Origin: Lebetimonas natsushimae
Lineage (GTDB): Bacteria; Campylobacterota; Campylobacteria; Campylobacterales; Nautiliaceae
DNA length: 64,000 bases
NCBI RefSeq assembly: GCF_002335445.1
Contig: NZ_BDME01000001.1
Coordinates: 62,001-126,000, forward strand
Direction of reading: 5' to 3'
Part shown: positions 51,250-63,535 of the stretch, piece after piece
Layout: each line of letters begins with the position of its first letter
How positions within the stretch are numbered: position 1 is the first letter of the stretch
Made by a program: the position numbers and the translations under genes
Notes under the pieces: model-generated
The model's input: only the letters and a program-made list of their open reading frames with translations
Told to the model about the DNA's origin: nothing
Database searches by the model: none

Positions 51250-53109
51250 ATGCAAATGAAGAAAAAAATGGCGGATACAATAAGATTTTTAGCGGCAGAT
51301 ATGGTGCAAAAGGCAAATTCTGGACATCCCGGGGCTGCTCTTGGACTTGCGGATATTATGGTAGAACTCAGTGAAGTTATTAATTTAACCCCTAATAACC
51401 CTCATTTTATAAACAGGGACAGACTTGTATTTTCAGGAGGACATGCAACACCTCTTATTTATTCACTTCTTTATCTTTGGGGATATGATATTACTATGGA
51501 TGATTTGAAAAACTTTAGACAGCTTGGCAGCGTTACTCCAGGACATCCAGAATTCGGACATACACCAGGAATTGAAGTAACAACAGGTCCTTTAGGACAA
51601 GGCGTTGCAAACGCAGTCGGTTTTGCAATGGCTAAAAAATTTTTGAATAAAAAATTTCCAGAAATTACTCATAAAGTTTGGTGTTTATGTGGGGATGGTG
51701 ATTTGGAAGAAGGTATTTCTTATGAAGCATGTTCAATTGCCGGAAGCCTGGGGCTTGAAGATTTGATATTAATTTATGACAGCAATAACATCTCAATTGA
51801 AGGTGAGGTTGAAAAAGTATTTAAAGATGATGTTAAAAAAAGATTTGAATCCCAAAATTTCAGAGTGCTTGAAATGAACGGGCATGATTATGAAGATATT
51901 GCCAATACGCTCAAAAAGGCTCTAAAATCTGATGGAAGACCGACTTTAATTATTGCACATACAATTATTGCAAGAGGTGCAGTGGGGCTTGAGGGAAGTG
52001 AAAAAACCCACGGAGCGCCTCTTGGGGAAGATGTAATAAAAGAGAGTAAAAAGGCTGCCGGATTTGACCCTGAAAAAACTTTTTATGTGCCTGAGGATGT
52101 ACTTGTAAGATTTAGATGTGTAAGAGAAAGAGGAGAGTTGCTTGAAGTTGAATGGAATAAAAAAGCCAGAGTGGAAGAGATAGAAGAATTTTTCCACAGA
52201 GATTTTAATAAAATTGTATGGCCTGAATTTGAAGAGGGGACAAGTATTGCCACAAGAAAAAGCAACGGGGAAATTTTAAATGCTATTGCAAAAGCTATCC
52301 CTTCATTTTTAGGCGGAAGTGCTGATTTGGCTCCATCAAATAACACTCTTTTAAAAGATGAAGATGATTTCCCTCACGGAAGAAACTTACATTTTGGAAT
52401 TAGAGAACATGCAATGGGAGCAATTAACAATGCCCTTAGTGCTTACGGGTTTTTACCATATGCAGCAACATTTTTGGTATTCAGTGATTATTTAAGGGGT
52501 GCTTTGAGAATTGCAGCGCTCAGCAAGCATAAAAATTACTGGATATTTACACATGATTCTATTGCCCTTGGGGAAGACGGGCCTACCCATCAGCCGGTTG
52601 AGCATTTAACCGCACTTAGGGCTATTCCTAATCTTTATGTGTTTAGACCTGCAGATGCGAATGAAAATGTGAATTGCTGGAAAATGGCATTAAATATTGA
52701 TGCACCCGTTGCATTTGCTCTTAGCCGTCAGGGATTAAAAAACATAACCCCGAAAAACATTGATTTAAGCAAAGGCGCTTATGTATTAAGAGAAGGTGAA
52801 GATATTACATTGGTTGCGAGCGGTAGTGAAGTAAATTTGGCTATGGAAGTGGCTGAGAAAATCAATGCAAGGGTTGTAAGTGTGCCTTGTTTTGATCTGT
52901 TTGACGAACAGCCAGATGAATTTAAAAATGAACTATTAAAAGGAAAAGTTGTGGCAATTGAGGCTGCAAGAGGGCTTGAATGGTATAAATATGCTGATAT
53001 GGTAATTGGAATGAACACCTTTGGTGCCAGCGGAAAAGGAAGTGAAGTTTATAAATATTTTGGATTTGACGTGGATAAAATTATAGAAAAATTAAAGGAT
53101 ATTAAATGA
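51250..53109 (+). CDS. tkt: Transketolase
   Basis: This 619-aa enzyme has the thiamine diphosphate motif GDGDLEEGISYEACSIAGSL followed by YDSNNISIEG, and the pyrimidine-domain block FTHDSIALGEDGPTHQPVEH. The N-terminal ANSGHPGAALG is also typical. It links pentose phosphates to the triose pool in the cytosol and supplies sedoheptulose 7-phosphate, the substrate of GmhA. AAGGAGA precedes the ATG. Slightly shorter than the usual 660 aa. Confidence 0.96.
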   Translation: MQMKKKMADTIRFLAADMVQKANSGHPGAALGLADIMVELSEVINLTPNNPHFINRDRLVFSGGHATPLIYSLLYLWGYDITMDDLKNFRQLGSVTPGHPEFGHTPGIEVTTGPLGQGVANAVGFAMAKKFLNKKFPEITHKVWCLCGDGDLEEGISYEACSIAGSLGLEDLILIYDSNNISIEGEVEKVFKDDVKKRFESQNFRVLEMNGHDYEDIANTLKKALKSDGRPTLIIAHTIIARGAVGLEGSEKTHGAPLGEDVIKESKKAAGFDPEKTFYVPEDVLVRFRCVRERGELLEVEWNKKARVEEIEEFFHRDFNKIVWPEFEEGTSIATRKSNGEILNAIAKAIPSFLGGSADLAPSNNTLLKDEDDFPHGRNLHFGIREHAMGAINNALSAYGFLPYAATFLVFSDYLRGALRIAALSKHKNYWIFTHDSIALGEDGPTHQPVEHLTALRAIPNLYVFRPADANENVNCWKMALNIDAPVAFALSRQGLKNITPKNIDLSKGAYVLREGEDITLVASGSEVNLAMEVAEKINARVVSVPCFDLFDEQPDEFKNELLKGKVVAIEAARGLEWYKYADMVIGMNTFGASGKGSEVYKYFGFDVDKIIEKLKDIK

Positions 53110-54202
53110 TTTTAGCGACACCGGGACCTGTTGAAATCCCTTATTTTGTAAGGGAAACTTTTTTAAAAGAGACAATTCATCACAGAACCCCAGAATTTAA
53201 AGCAATTTTGCTTGATACACTTGAAAAATTTAAAAATGTTACCCATTTGCCTGAGGCTGTATTTTTAACAAGCTCCGGAAGCGGGGCTATGGAAGCTGCA
53301 GTAATCAATATAGTTAAGAAAAAGGCATTAACTGTAAATGCAGGTAAATTTGGTGAAAGATGGGGTAAAATCTGTGCGGCTTTTGATATTCCTTTTAGGG
53401 AAATTAAATATGACTGGGATACGCCTGCAAGTGCAGATGATATTGTAGCTGCCATTGAAGAAGATGGTGAAATTGATTCTATTTTTATTCAAATAAGTGA
53501 AAGTGCCGGTGGACTTAGACATCCGGTTGAAGAAATAGCGGCTGAAGTAAAACTTATAAATCCTGATATTATCATTGTAGCAGATGCAATTACCGCTATG
53601 GGGGTTGAAGATATAGACACTTCAAACATTGATGTATTGGTAGGCGGTAGTCAAAAAGCATTTATGCTGCCTCCAGGACTTGCAATGCTAGGCCTTAGCG
53701 TTAAAGCAGTGGAGAGGATAGGAAAAGGAAAAGGGTTTTATTTTAACCTTGCAAATGAAATTAAAAAACAAAGAGAGGGTTCTACTTCATTTACACCGGC
53801 TACAAGTTTAATCATTGCATTAAATGAAGTACTTAAAAAACTTGAAGAAATAGGATTTGAGAAACATTATGAAAATACAGCTAAAAGACACGCTGCCCTA
53901 CTTGCAAGTATTGAGGCAATTGGACTTAACATTTTCCCACAAGTACCAGCACTTTCAATGGCTGCAGTTTATAGTGAAAAAGCAGAAGAGATTAGAAAAA
54001 TTTTAAAAGAAAAATATGAAATAAATGTAGCGGGTGGTCAGGATTTTATGAAAGGAAAACTGTTTAGAATTAACAATATGGGAATTATTGAAGAAAATAA
54101 AATGCAATATATTGTAAATTCACTTGAACTTGCTCTAGATGAGCTTGGAATTAGAAAATATGATGGAACTGCTGTTAGAGTTTATACAAATGAAAGAGAA
54201 AA

Positions 54203-54206
<4 letters not shown>
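53106..54206 (+). CDS. Class V aminotransferase (alanine-glyoxylate / serine-pyruvate type)
   Basis: This 366-aa PLP enzyme begins MILATPGPVEIPYFVRETFL, the family N-terminus. The cofactor Lys is in LVGGSQKAFMLPPGLAML (about residue 185), and LTSSGSGAMEAAVINIV is the phosphate-binding region. It transfers an amino group between serine, alanine or glycine and 2-oxoacids; the true donor is not readable. It overlaps tkt and the hisZ-like gene by 4 bp each. Confidence 0.85.
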
Positions 54207-56248
<2,042 letters not shown>

Positions 56249-56249
<1 letters not shown>

Positions 56250-56290
56250 TTGATAATGGAAAATGTATAATGGATAATTAAAAGTGAAGA
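56249..56290 (+). repeat. Heptamer repeat copy R11 (purA stop / fliJ-like start)
   Basis: Six contiguous units read ATTGATA, ATGGAAA, ATGTATA, ATGGATA, ATTAAAA, GTGAAGA. The first base is shared with the purA stop, and the last unit's GTG (56284) is the next gene's start codon. The whole purA-fliJ-like gap is repeat. Confidence 0.8.
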
Positions 56291-56706
56291 CAAAATTTTC
56301 AACTGTTGTAAAAGTCAAGAAGCAGGAAGTTGATAAAATTGAAAAAGATATTCAAAAGATAAATTTTTCTATTTTAGAACTTAATAAAAAAATAGAGGAA
56401 CTTCAAAATATTCTTTTTTCTTTAACTCTTCCTCAAAATGGAAATTTTTCCCTTTTTTCACAAGTTAAAACACAGCAGAATATGTTAAGGAATGAAATTG
56501 AAAAATTTAAAAATCAGATTCTTTTTTTGGAAAACAGAAAAAATGAGCTTATGAATGAGCTTAAAAAAGCAAATATTGAATATGAAAAAATGAAATATCT
56601 TGAAACTCAGGAAATTAAAAAAATGCTTAAAAAAGCAAAACTTAAAGAATCAAGAGATATGGATGAAATAGCAATACTCCTTAGGAAAAACAGTGAATCC
56701 GAATAA
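56284..56706 (+). CDS. FliJ-like coiled-coil protein
   Basis: This 140-aa protein is almost entirely a heptad-patterned coiled coil (about residues 10-125) with charged helices and no signal or membrane span. The N-terminal KFSTVVKVKKQEVDKIEKDI resembles FliJ and other flagellar export chaperones. A gene of this kind follows purA in Campylobacter. FliJ would bind FliI, encoded at 7.6 kb, and the export gate. Assignment is from pattern and synteny only. The GTG start is supplied by repeat R11. It overlaps the next gene by 14 bp. Confidence 0.6.
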   Translation: MKTKFSTVVKVKKQEVDKIEKDIQKINFSILELNKKIEELQNILFSLTLPQNGNFSLFSQVKTQQNMLRNEIEKFKNQILFLENRKNELMNELKKANIEYEKMKYLETQEIKKMLKKAKLKESRDMDEIAILLRKNSESE

Positions 56707-57133
56707 GATTTATTTAACCCAGACTGATACTACTGTCGGATTTTTATCCCAAAGCAAGGAGAAATTAAATAAAATAAAAAATCGCTCCTTAAATCAGCCT
56801 GTTTTAATTGAAATAGACAGTTTAAATACTCTTAAAAGATTTACAAGAGTTCCAAATAAATTTAAAAACAAAGTTCGCAGAAGTAGAAAAACTACCTTTA
56901 TATATCCCAATAAAAAAAGTTTTAGGGTTATAAAAGATGAAATGCATTTGGAGTTTTTAAGAAAATTTAACTGGATGTATTCAACTTCTGCTAATATGTC
57001 TGGTCAAAAATTTGATGAAAAATGGGCTAAAGAAAAAGCCGATATTATTGTTGAAGATAAAAGAGGATTATTTGAAGGAAGAGCTTCAAAGATTTATAGA
57101 TTAGGTAAAAATAAAATAAAAAAAATCAGATAG
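56693..57133 (+). CDS. Short YrdC/Sua5-family protein
   Basis: This 146-aa protein starts at GTG and has the YrdC N-terminal motif LTQTDTTVGFLS and the late motif YSTSANMSGQKFDE. YrdC/Sua5 makes threonylcarbamoyl-AMP for tRNA t6A. At 146 aa it lacks about 40-60 residues of the usual core, and the KxR-containing loop (KNRSLNQP) is abbreviated. It may be a divergent paralogue with another role, while a full Sua5 lies outside the window. It overlaps the convergent wzz-like gene by 8 bp. Confidence 0.7.
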   Translation: MNPNKIYLTQTDTTVGFLSQSKEKLNKIKNRSLNQPVLIEIDSLNTLKRFTRVPNKFKNKVRRSRKTTFIYPNKKSFRVIKDEMHLEFLRKFNWMYSTSANMSGQKFDEKWAKEKADIIVEDKRGLFEGRASKIYRLGKNKIKKIR

Positions 57134-57965
57134 AAGATTCTTCTTTAAAGTTTTTTACAAATTCAATAAAAAATACGAGAAAAATTGAAAGTATAAATCC
57201 AGTAATAAATGCCACTGTAATAATTAATTTCTTTTTTGGTTTTACAGGATGGTTGTGTTGAATGATTTTTCCAATAATATGTGTTTTTGTAATATTGACA
57301 GGTGAGATTTGATTTTCTAAATCTGCAATTTTTAATTTGGTTGTCACTGTTTCTTTTTGATATTTGGCTATGTTGTCAAGAATAGATTTATAAATATCAG
57401 GGTCTTTTGTTGTTTTAAGTTGTTGTTTCAAATTTTTTATTTGATTTTGCAATGTTTTAGAATAATCTTTTAAGATGTTTATTTTGGATTTAATATTTTT
57501 AATATATACATTTAATTTTTTGTCTTCTTTTTTATGTATGAAAGATAATATTTTATTTAAATAATTCAAACCTTCTTTATTTGAGAATGTTTCGATTTTT
57601 AAATTTAAAATATTTTTTGTATTCTTTATAAAATTAGCATTAACATTTGGAAAATTATTTTGTATATAAACTTTTAAAGCTTGAGGATCAATAATGTAAG
57701 TTTTATCAATATATGTTTTATTAATACTTATTCTATTAACATTATTAAAATACCCTATTTGAAAATAAGCTTTAGTTTCATAAACAGGTGTTTTTAAAAA
57801 AGCATATAAAGCCGCTAAAAAAGTAATAAGCAGCGTAAAAATAACAATAAATTTTTTGTATTTTAAAATAGTTTTTATTAATTCTTTTAAATCAATTTCA
57901 TCTTCTTCACACTGGGTTACTGGTATATATTGAATGGGTATTATTTGCTGTTGTTTTTTATCCAT
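57126..57965 (-). CDS. wzz: Polysaccharide chain-length regulator, Wzz family
   Basis: This 279-aa protein has the Wzz topology: a cytoplasmic N-terminus, membrane helix at about residues 37-55 (FIVIFTLLITFLAALYAFL), a periplasmic coiled-coil domain (about 85-220) and a C-terminal helix at about 248-270. The block PVKPKKKLIITVAFITGF precedes the second helix as in PCP proteins. It controls the length of Wzy-dependent polymer. It is divergent from the nucleotide-sugar dehydrogenase gene across 89 bp, with a minus-strand TATAAT at 57993-57998. Confidence 0.85.
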   Translation of the reverse strand: MDKKQQQIIPIQYIPVTQCEEDEIDLKELIKTILKYKKFIVIFTLLITFLAALYAFLKTPVYETKAYFQIGYFNNVNRISINKTYIDKTYIIDPQALKVYIQNNFPNVNANFIKNTKNILNLKIETFSNKEGLNYLNKILSFIHKKEDKKLNVYIKNIKSKINILKDYSKTLQNQIKNLKQQLKTTKDPDIYKSILDNIAKYQKETVTTKLKIADLENQISPVNITKTHIIGKIIQHNHPVKPKKKLIITVAFITGFILSIFLVFFIEFVKNFKEESSI

Positions 57966-58054
57966 TTTTTTCTCTTTTGTATTTTTTATGGAATTATATT
58001 AAAAATAGCAGTTATATTTAAATTATGTTAATATTTTAAATAAAAAGGGCATTG

Positions 58055-59332
58055 ATGAAAGCAATATCAATAATAGGCCTGGGTTATGTAGGGCTTCCGC
58101 TTGCAGTGGCATTTAGCAAAAAATATAAAGTAACAGGATTTGATATTAATAATAACAGGATAAAAGAACTTAAAAAAGGAATTGACAAGACACTTGAAGT
58201 TAGTGAAGAAGAATTAAAAAAAGCAATAAAAAGAGGACTTGAATTTACAAGTAATTTAGAAAAAATAAAAAAAGCAAATATTCATATTGTAACTGTTCCA
58301 ACTCCAATAGATGAACACAAAAATCCTGATTTAACTCCTTTAATAATGGCAAGCAGAAGTATAGGAAGAATTTTAAAAAAAGGCGGTATTGTAATTTATG
58401 AATCAACAGTATATCCGGGATGTACGGAGGAAGTGTGTGTGCCGGAATTAGAAAAAGAGAGTGGATTAAAGTTTAATAAAGACTTTTTTGTAGGATATTC
58501 ACCGGAAAGAATTAATCCTGGAGATAAAGAACATACAGTAACAAAAATAAAAAAAGTTACTTCAGGAAGCACACCTGAGATTGCAAAAGAGATAGATAAA
58601 CTTTATTCAAGTATAATTGAAGCAGGAACACATTTGGCGCCGAGTATAAAAGTGGCGGAAGCTGCAAAAGTAATTGAAAATTCACAAAGAGATATAAATA
58701 TAGCATTTGTAAACGAACTTGCATTAATTTTTGATAAACTGGGAATTGATACTTTGGATGTTTTGGAAGCCGCAGGAACAAAATGGAATTTTTTAAAATT
58801 TAAGCCTGGACTTGTAGGAGGACACTGTATCGGCGTAGACCCGTATTATCTTGCATATAAGGCAAAAGAAATTGGATATCATCCACAGATTATTTTGGCA
58901 GGTAGAAGAACAAATGACAATATGGGAATATTTGTAGCAAATAAAGTAGTGAAACTGATGATAAAAAAAGGCCATACAATAAGGGGAAGCAGGGTATTGG
59001 TTTTGGGAATAACATTTAAAGAAAACTGTCCTGATATCAGAAACTCAAGGGTGATAGATGTAGTCAGAGAACTTCAAGATTTTGGAATAAATGTGGATGT
59101 ATATGATTCCTGGGCAGACAGAGAAGAAGTAAAGAGAGAATATGGTATTGAGTTAATGGATAAAAAAGATCTGGAAATAAAAAATTATGATGCAGTTGTT
59201 TTAGCTGTATCCCATAATGAATTTAATGAGCTGGAAGATAAAATAAGAAAAGTAAAAGAAAAAAACAAAAATTTAGTTGTTTATGATATTAAAGGATTTT
59301 TTGATAAAAATTTAGTGGATGGGAGACTTTAA
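58055..59332 (+). CDS. UDP-N-acetylhexosamine 6-dehydrogenase (TviB/WbpO/WecC-like)
   Basis: This protein of about 425 aa is a nucleotide-sugar dehydrogenase with [20 protein letters not shown] (NAD site) and the catalytic Cys in [19 protein letters not shown] (about residue 260). The [12 protein letters not shown] form is typical of the Vi-antigen TviB / WbpO group that oxidises UDP-GalNAc or UDP-GlcNAc to uronic acids. WecC (UDP-ManNAc) is the alternative because wecB follows. ATG 58055 is preferred to TTG 58052. It begins the second glycan operon. Confidence 0.85.
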   Translation: MKAISIIGLGYVGLPLAVAFSKKYKVTGFDINNNRIKELKKGIDKTLEVSEEELKKAIKRGLEFTSNLEKIKKANIHIVTVPTPIDEHKNPDLTPLIMASRSIGRILKKGGIVIYESTVYPGCTEEVCVPELEKESGLKFNKDFFVGYSPERINPGDKEHTVTKIKKVTSGSTPEIAKEIDKLYSSIIEAGTHLAPSIKVAEAAKVIENSQRDINIAFVNELALIFDKLGIDTLDVLEAAGTKWNFLKFKPGLVGGHCIGVDPYYLAYKAKEIGYHPQIILAGRRTNDNMGIFVANKVVKLMIKKGHTIRGSRVLVLGITFKENCPDIRNSRVIDVVRELQDFGINVDVYDSWADREEVKREYGIELMDKKDLEIKNYDAVVLAVSHNEFNELEDKIRKVKEKNKNLVVYDIKGFFDKNLVDGRL

Positions 59333-59335
59333 TTA

Positions 59336-60472
59336 TTGAAAATTTTAACGGTATTTGGAACACGGCCAGAAGCTATAAAAATGGCACCCCTCGTAAAAAC
59401 TTTAGAAAAAGAGAAATCAATTGATTTAAAAATATGTGTAACAGCCCAACATAGAGAAATGCTAGACCAAGTTTTAAATTTTTTTGAAATAAAACCTGAT
59501 TATGATTTAAATATTATGAAAATAGGGCAGGATTTATATGATATAACATCAAATGTTTTATTAAAAATGAGAGAAGTATTGGAAGATTTTAAACCAGATA
59601 TTGTGTTGGTTCATGGAGATACAACTACAACTTTTGCAGCATCTCTTGCAGCTTTTTATCAGAAAATAAAGATAGGTCATGTAGAAGCAGGGCTTAGGAC
59701 TTATAATTTGTATTCTCCTTGGCCGGAAGAAGCAAATAGAGAACTTACAGGAATACTTGCAAATTATCATTTTGCACCAACACATAACGTAAAAGAGAAT
59801 TTATTAAGAGAAGGAAAAAATCCTAAAAATATAATAGTTACAGGAAATACTGTAATTGATGCATTATTCTTAGCAGTTGAAAAGATAGAAAAGAATGAAA
59901 GATTAAAAGATGAGATTATAAGAAATATAAAAAAACAATATCCATTAAATGAAATGAAAAAAATAATTTTAGTAACAGGACACAGAAGAGAAAATTTTGG
60001 AGAAGGATTTTTAAATATATGTGAGGCTTTAAAAGAAATAGCAATAAATAATCCTGAAATTGATATAGTATATCCGGTTCATTTAAACCCAAACGTTCAA
60101 AAACCAGTAAAAGAAATTTTATCTAATATAAAAAATGTTTATTTGATAAAACCTTTAAATTATCCTGAATTTGTATATTTAATGAAAAAGTCATATTTTA
60201 TAATAACAGATAGCGGGGGAATACAAGAAGAAGCACCATCACTTGGAAAACCGGTATTAGTAATGAGAGATACAACAGAAAGACCGGAGGCTGTAAAAGC
60301 CGGAACAGTTAAACTTGTAGAAACTGATAAAGAAAAAATAGTAAGAGAAGCTCAAAAATTAATAGATGATAAAAAAGAATATGAAAAAATGAGTAAAGCA
60401 CATAATCCATATGGCGATGGAAAAGCTAGTGAAAGAATAAAGGAGTTTTTGCTTGAAACAAAAATTGTATAA
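59336..60472 (+). CDS. wecB: UDP-N-acetylglucosamine 2-epimerase
   Basis: This 378-aa enzyme starts at TTG and has [54 protein letters not shown] and [20 protein letters not shown], all typical of WecB. It makes UDP-ManNAc. With the preceding dehydrogenase it should yield UDP-ManNAcA or a related acidic sugar for the polymer. It is 3 bp downstream of that gene and overlaps the next by 20 bp. Confidence 0.92.
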   Translation: MKILTVFGTRPEAIKMAPLVKTLEKEKSIDLKICVTAQHREMLDQVLNFFEIKPDYDLNIMKIGQDLYDITSNVLLKMREVLEDFKPDIVLVHGDTTTTFAASLAAFYQKIKIGHVEAGLRTYNLYSPWPEEANRELTGILANYHFAPTHNVKENLLREGKNPKNIIVTGNTVIDALFLAVEKIEKNERLKDEIIRNIKKQYPLNEMKKIILVTGHRRENFGEGFLNICEALKEIAINNPEIDIVYPVHLNPNVQKPVKEILSNIKNVYLIKPLNYPEFVYLMKKSYFIITDSGGIQEEAPSLGKPVLVMRDTTERPEAVKAGTVKLVETDKEKIVREAQKLIDDKKEYEKMSKAHNPYGDGKASERIKEFLLETKIV

Positions 60473-62210
60473 AATTTATGGATTTTTGCATAGTTTAAAA
60501 TACCCTAAAATTTTAAGATCTTCGATAAATTCTATTTTTGATGAAAATGTTTTTAATAATGAATTACATTTAAAAATGGCAGGTAATTGGCTTTTATTTA
60601 TGCAAAATGAAGATGGTGGATATAGTAGGAAATTCTCTTTTATTAATGGAAAAGATAAAAGTTATATTGAAACTACCGGTTATATTATTCCTTCTATGTG
60701 GAATTTAGGAGAAAAATTAAATGAAAAAAAATATATTAATTCAGCTAAAAAAGCAGGAGAGTGGCTTTTAAAGATTCAAAATAGTGATGGAAGTTTTAGT
60801 GAAATAGATAAAAATTTACCTTTTGTATTTGATACAGGACAATGTTTAATAGGTTTAAATTTTTTATATGAGAAAACAAAAGAGGAAAAGTATTTAAAAG
60901 CAGCTAAAAAAGCTAGTTATTGGTTAGAAAGTGTTCAAGAAAATGATGGAAGTTGGGTTAAATTTGCTTATAATAAAGAGCCTCATACTTACTATTCAAG
61001 AGTTTCTGCTGCAATGTTTAAATATGGAGTTTTAACAAATGATGAATATATAAAAAATGTTGCAATGAAAAATATAAATTGGGTTTTAAATAATCAAATG
61101 GATAATGGATTTTTTAAATATTCTTCATTTTTAAAAAATGTGCCACCATTTTTGCATACTTTAATTTATGTTTTAGAGGGACTTTTAGATGTATATGAAT
61201 TAATGAGAGATGAAAAAATTTTGGAGGCTGTTTTAAAAAATGCAAATAAATTCAAGAATATAAATTTAAACCATGATTTAATATTATGTTCGCAATATGA
61301 TGAAAATTTTAATTGCGTAAATAAAGAAAGATGTATTACAGGTCTTGCACAATGGGCAGGTGTTGCTTTAAAACTTTATAAAATTACAAAAGATGAAAAT
61401 TTTAAAACTTGTGCAATTAATACTATTTTTTATTTAAAGGCTAAACAACTAAAAAATTCTATTATGAAAGGCGGATTTAGTGCATCTATTCCGTTTTGGG
61501 GGAGATATGGTAGTTTTGATTTTGTAAATTGGACTAATAAATTTTTTATAGATACTTTATTGGATTATGAAAATTTAAATAAAGAGACTGAACAGGAAAG
61601 TTTTGTAAAAACTGCTTTTAATATCTCTTCGGATGTGGTGACTGATAATTTGTCTTATATGGATAAAGAGTATATAAAAAGGTTAAAGGAAATTTTACCA
61701 AAAGATAAAAAATTAAAAGTTTTAGATGTAGGATGCGGAAAAGGAGTTATTATAAATGAATTGAAAAAAGAATTTCCTAACATTAAATTTTTTGGCATAG
61801 ACCCAGTCTTTGAAAAAGAAAATATTTTAAAAGGCAGTGTTTATAATATCCCATTTAATGATAACTATTTTGATATTGTAATGACTTTTGAAGTATTGCA
61901 ACATACTTATATTGATAGTGCTTTAAAAGAAATTAAAAGAGTATTAAAAAACAATGGTGAAATAATTATAGGGGAGAGAAATCCTTTTTCAATTTTAGGA
62001 TTGTTAAAACCTGTTTTAGAATTAAAAGGTAAGTGGATGTATCCTTTTGATTCACCATTTAGAGAAAAATGGTATAGTAAAAAAGAGTGGAAAAAAATTT
62101 TGAAAGAAAACGGATTTACATTAGAAAATGTTGAAGTTATTGAAGGGAATGGAAAAAAATTTGTAAATAGATATTATTTGATAGAAGGAATAAAATGTCA
62201 AAAACAATAG
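60453..62210 (+). CDS. Fusion: alpha/alpha-toroid domain plus SAM methyltransferase
   Basis: This 585-aa protein starts at TTG. Residues about 1-390 show repeated helices with QxxDG turns ([48 protein letters not shown]). This pattern is shared by alpha/alpha toroids such as squalene-cyclase-like, glucuronyl-C5-epimerase-like and polysaccharide-lyase folds. Residues about 420-585 are a class I methyltransferase ([18 protein letters not shown], then [18 protein letters not shown]). No signal peptide is seen, so it should be cytosolic. It probably modifies a nucleotide sugar or lipid-linked glycan, with methylation by the second domain. The function of the toroid is unknown. Confidence 0.7.
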   Translation: MKQKLYKIYGFLHSLKYPKILRSSINSIFDENVFNNELHLKMAGNWLLFMQNEDGGYSRKFSFINGKDKSYIETTGYIIPSMWNLGEKLNEKKYINSAKKAGEWLLKIQNSDGSFSEIDKNLPFVFDTGQCLIGLNFLYEKTKEEKYLKAAKKASYWLESVQENDGSWVKFAYNKEPHTYYSRVSAAMFKYGVLTNDEYIKNVAMKNINWVLNNQMDNGFFKYSSFLKNVPPFLHTLIYVLEGLLDVYELMRDEKILEAVLKNANKFKNINLNHDLILCSQYDENFNCVNKERCITGLAQWAGVALKLYKITKDENFKTCAINTIFYLKAKQLKNSIMKGGFSASIPFWGRYGSFDFVNWTNKFFIDTLLDYENLNKETEQESFVKTAFNISSDVVTDNLSYMDKEYIKRLKEILPKDKKLKVLDVGCGKGVIINELKKEFPNIKFFGIDPVFEKENILKGSVYNIPFNDNYFDIVMTFEVLQHTYIDSALKEIKRVLKNNGEIIIGERNPFSILGLLKPVLELKGKWMYPFDSPFREKWYSKKEWKKILKENGFTLENVEVIEGNGKKFVNRYYLIEGIKCQKQ

Positions 62211-63535
62211 CTGTTATTCTTGCTGGAGGAAGTGGAGAAAGATTTGGTAGTGAATTACCAAAACAATTTATTAAATTAGCCGGTAAACCTATAATAGAAT
62301 ATACTTTAAAAACATTTCAAGAGCATCCTTTGATTGAGGAAATAATTGTAGTAATTAAACAAGAATATGAAGAAAAATTATGGAATATTGTAAAAGAAAA
62401 TAATTTCTATAAAGTAAATAAAATTATTAATGGAGGAAAAGATAGATTTGGTTCAACTTATGCTGCATTAAATGCGTTAGAATATGAGGATAGCAATATT
62501 AAAGTCCTTTTTCATGATGCAGTAAGACCATTAGTTGATAAAAAAACTATAGATGATGTTATTAAAGCTTTAGATAAATATGATGCAGTAGATACTGCAA
62601 TAGATGCTACAGATACGATTATAAAAATAAATGATGATTGGATTATTGAAGATATTCCTAATCGTAAATATATGAAAAGAGGTCAAACCCCTCAAGGTTT
62701 TAAATTAAATACCATAAAAAAGGCTTATCAAAAAGCAATTAATGAAAATAAGCGTAGTTTTACCTGTGATTGTGGTGTAGTTAATGAAATGTTAAAAATC
62801 CCTATTAAAGTTGTAAAATCAACAATTAAAAATATAAAAATCACTTATCCTATTGATTTATATATTGCCGAAAAATATATTCAAATGGGAATAGAATATG
62901 ATTTAAAAGAGATTAATTTAGAAAAATTAAAAGGTAAAAATATAGTTATTTTTGGGAATAGTAGTGGAATAGGAAAAGAAATTGAAAAAATTGCTTTAAA
63001 GTATGGGGCTAATGTATATGGTGGAAGTAGAAAAAATGGTTTAGATATAAGAGATAAAAAACATATTGAATCATTTTTATCAGAGATATCAAATATTGAT
63101 GTGATAATAAATACTGCTGCAATTTTATTTAAAAAACCATTAGATTATATGTCTGAAAAAGAAATAAATGAGATTATTGATATTAATTATAAAGGGACTG
63201 TAAATGTGGCATTGGTTGCAAAAAAATTTTTAGAAAAAACAAATGGAATGTTAATAAATTTTGCGTCAAGTTCTTATACGAGAGGTAGAGCTAATTACTC
63301 ATTATATTCTTCTTCAAAAGCAGCAATTGTAAATTTAACACAAGCTTTAAGTGAAGAGTGGGATAATGTGAAGGTTAATTGCATTGTTCCACAAAGAACT
63401 AAAACTCCTATGAGAGAAAGAAATTTTGGATATGAAGACCCATCTACTCTTTTAAATCCTTCTGATGTTGCATTAAAAACTTTAAAATTAGCTTTAAGTG
63501 ATAAAACAGGAATTATATTGGAGATAAAAAAGTGA
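62195..63535 (+). CDS. IspD-like cytidylyltransferase / SDR fusion, Bcs1-type CDP-ribitol synthase
   Basis: This 446-aa protein fuses an IspD/TarI-type cytidylyltransferase (about 1-232; VILAGGSGERFGSELPKQF and HDAVRPLVD) to a short-chain dehydrogenase (about 245-446; IVIFGNSSGIGKEI, catalytic YSSSK near 365). The same order is found in Haemophilus influenzae Bcs1/Acs1, which reduces ribulose 5-phosphate and couples the product to CTP to give CDP-ribitol. The neighbour is a CDP-alcohol phosphotransferase, which fits. The alternative is CDP-glycerol or another CDP-polyol. The N-terminus overlaps the upstream gene by 16 bp. Confidence 0.78.
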   Translation: MSKTIAVILAGGSGERFGSELPKQFIKLAGKPIIEYTLKTFQEHPLIEEIIVVIKQEYEEKLWNIVKENNFYKVNKIINGGKDRFGSTYAALNALEYEDSNIKVLFHDAVRPLVDKKTIDDVIKALDKYDAVDTAIDATDTIIKINDDWIIEDIPNRKYMKRGQTPQGFKLNTIKKAYQKAINENKRSFTCDCGVVNEMLKIPIKVVKSTIKNIKITYPIDLYIAEKYIQMGIEYDLKEINLEKLKGKNIVIFGNSSGIGKEIEKIALKYGANVYGGSRKNGLDIRDKKHIESFLSEISNIDVIINTAAILFKKPLDYMSEKEINEIIDINYKGTVNVALVAKKFLEKTNGMLINFASSSYTRGRANYSLYSSSKAAIVNLTQALSEEWDNVKVNCIVPQRTKTPMRERNFGYEDPSTLLNPSDVALKTLKLALSDKTGIILEIKK

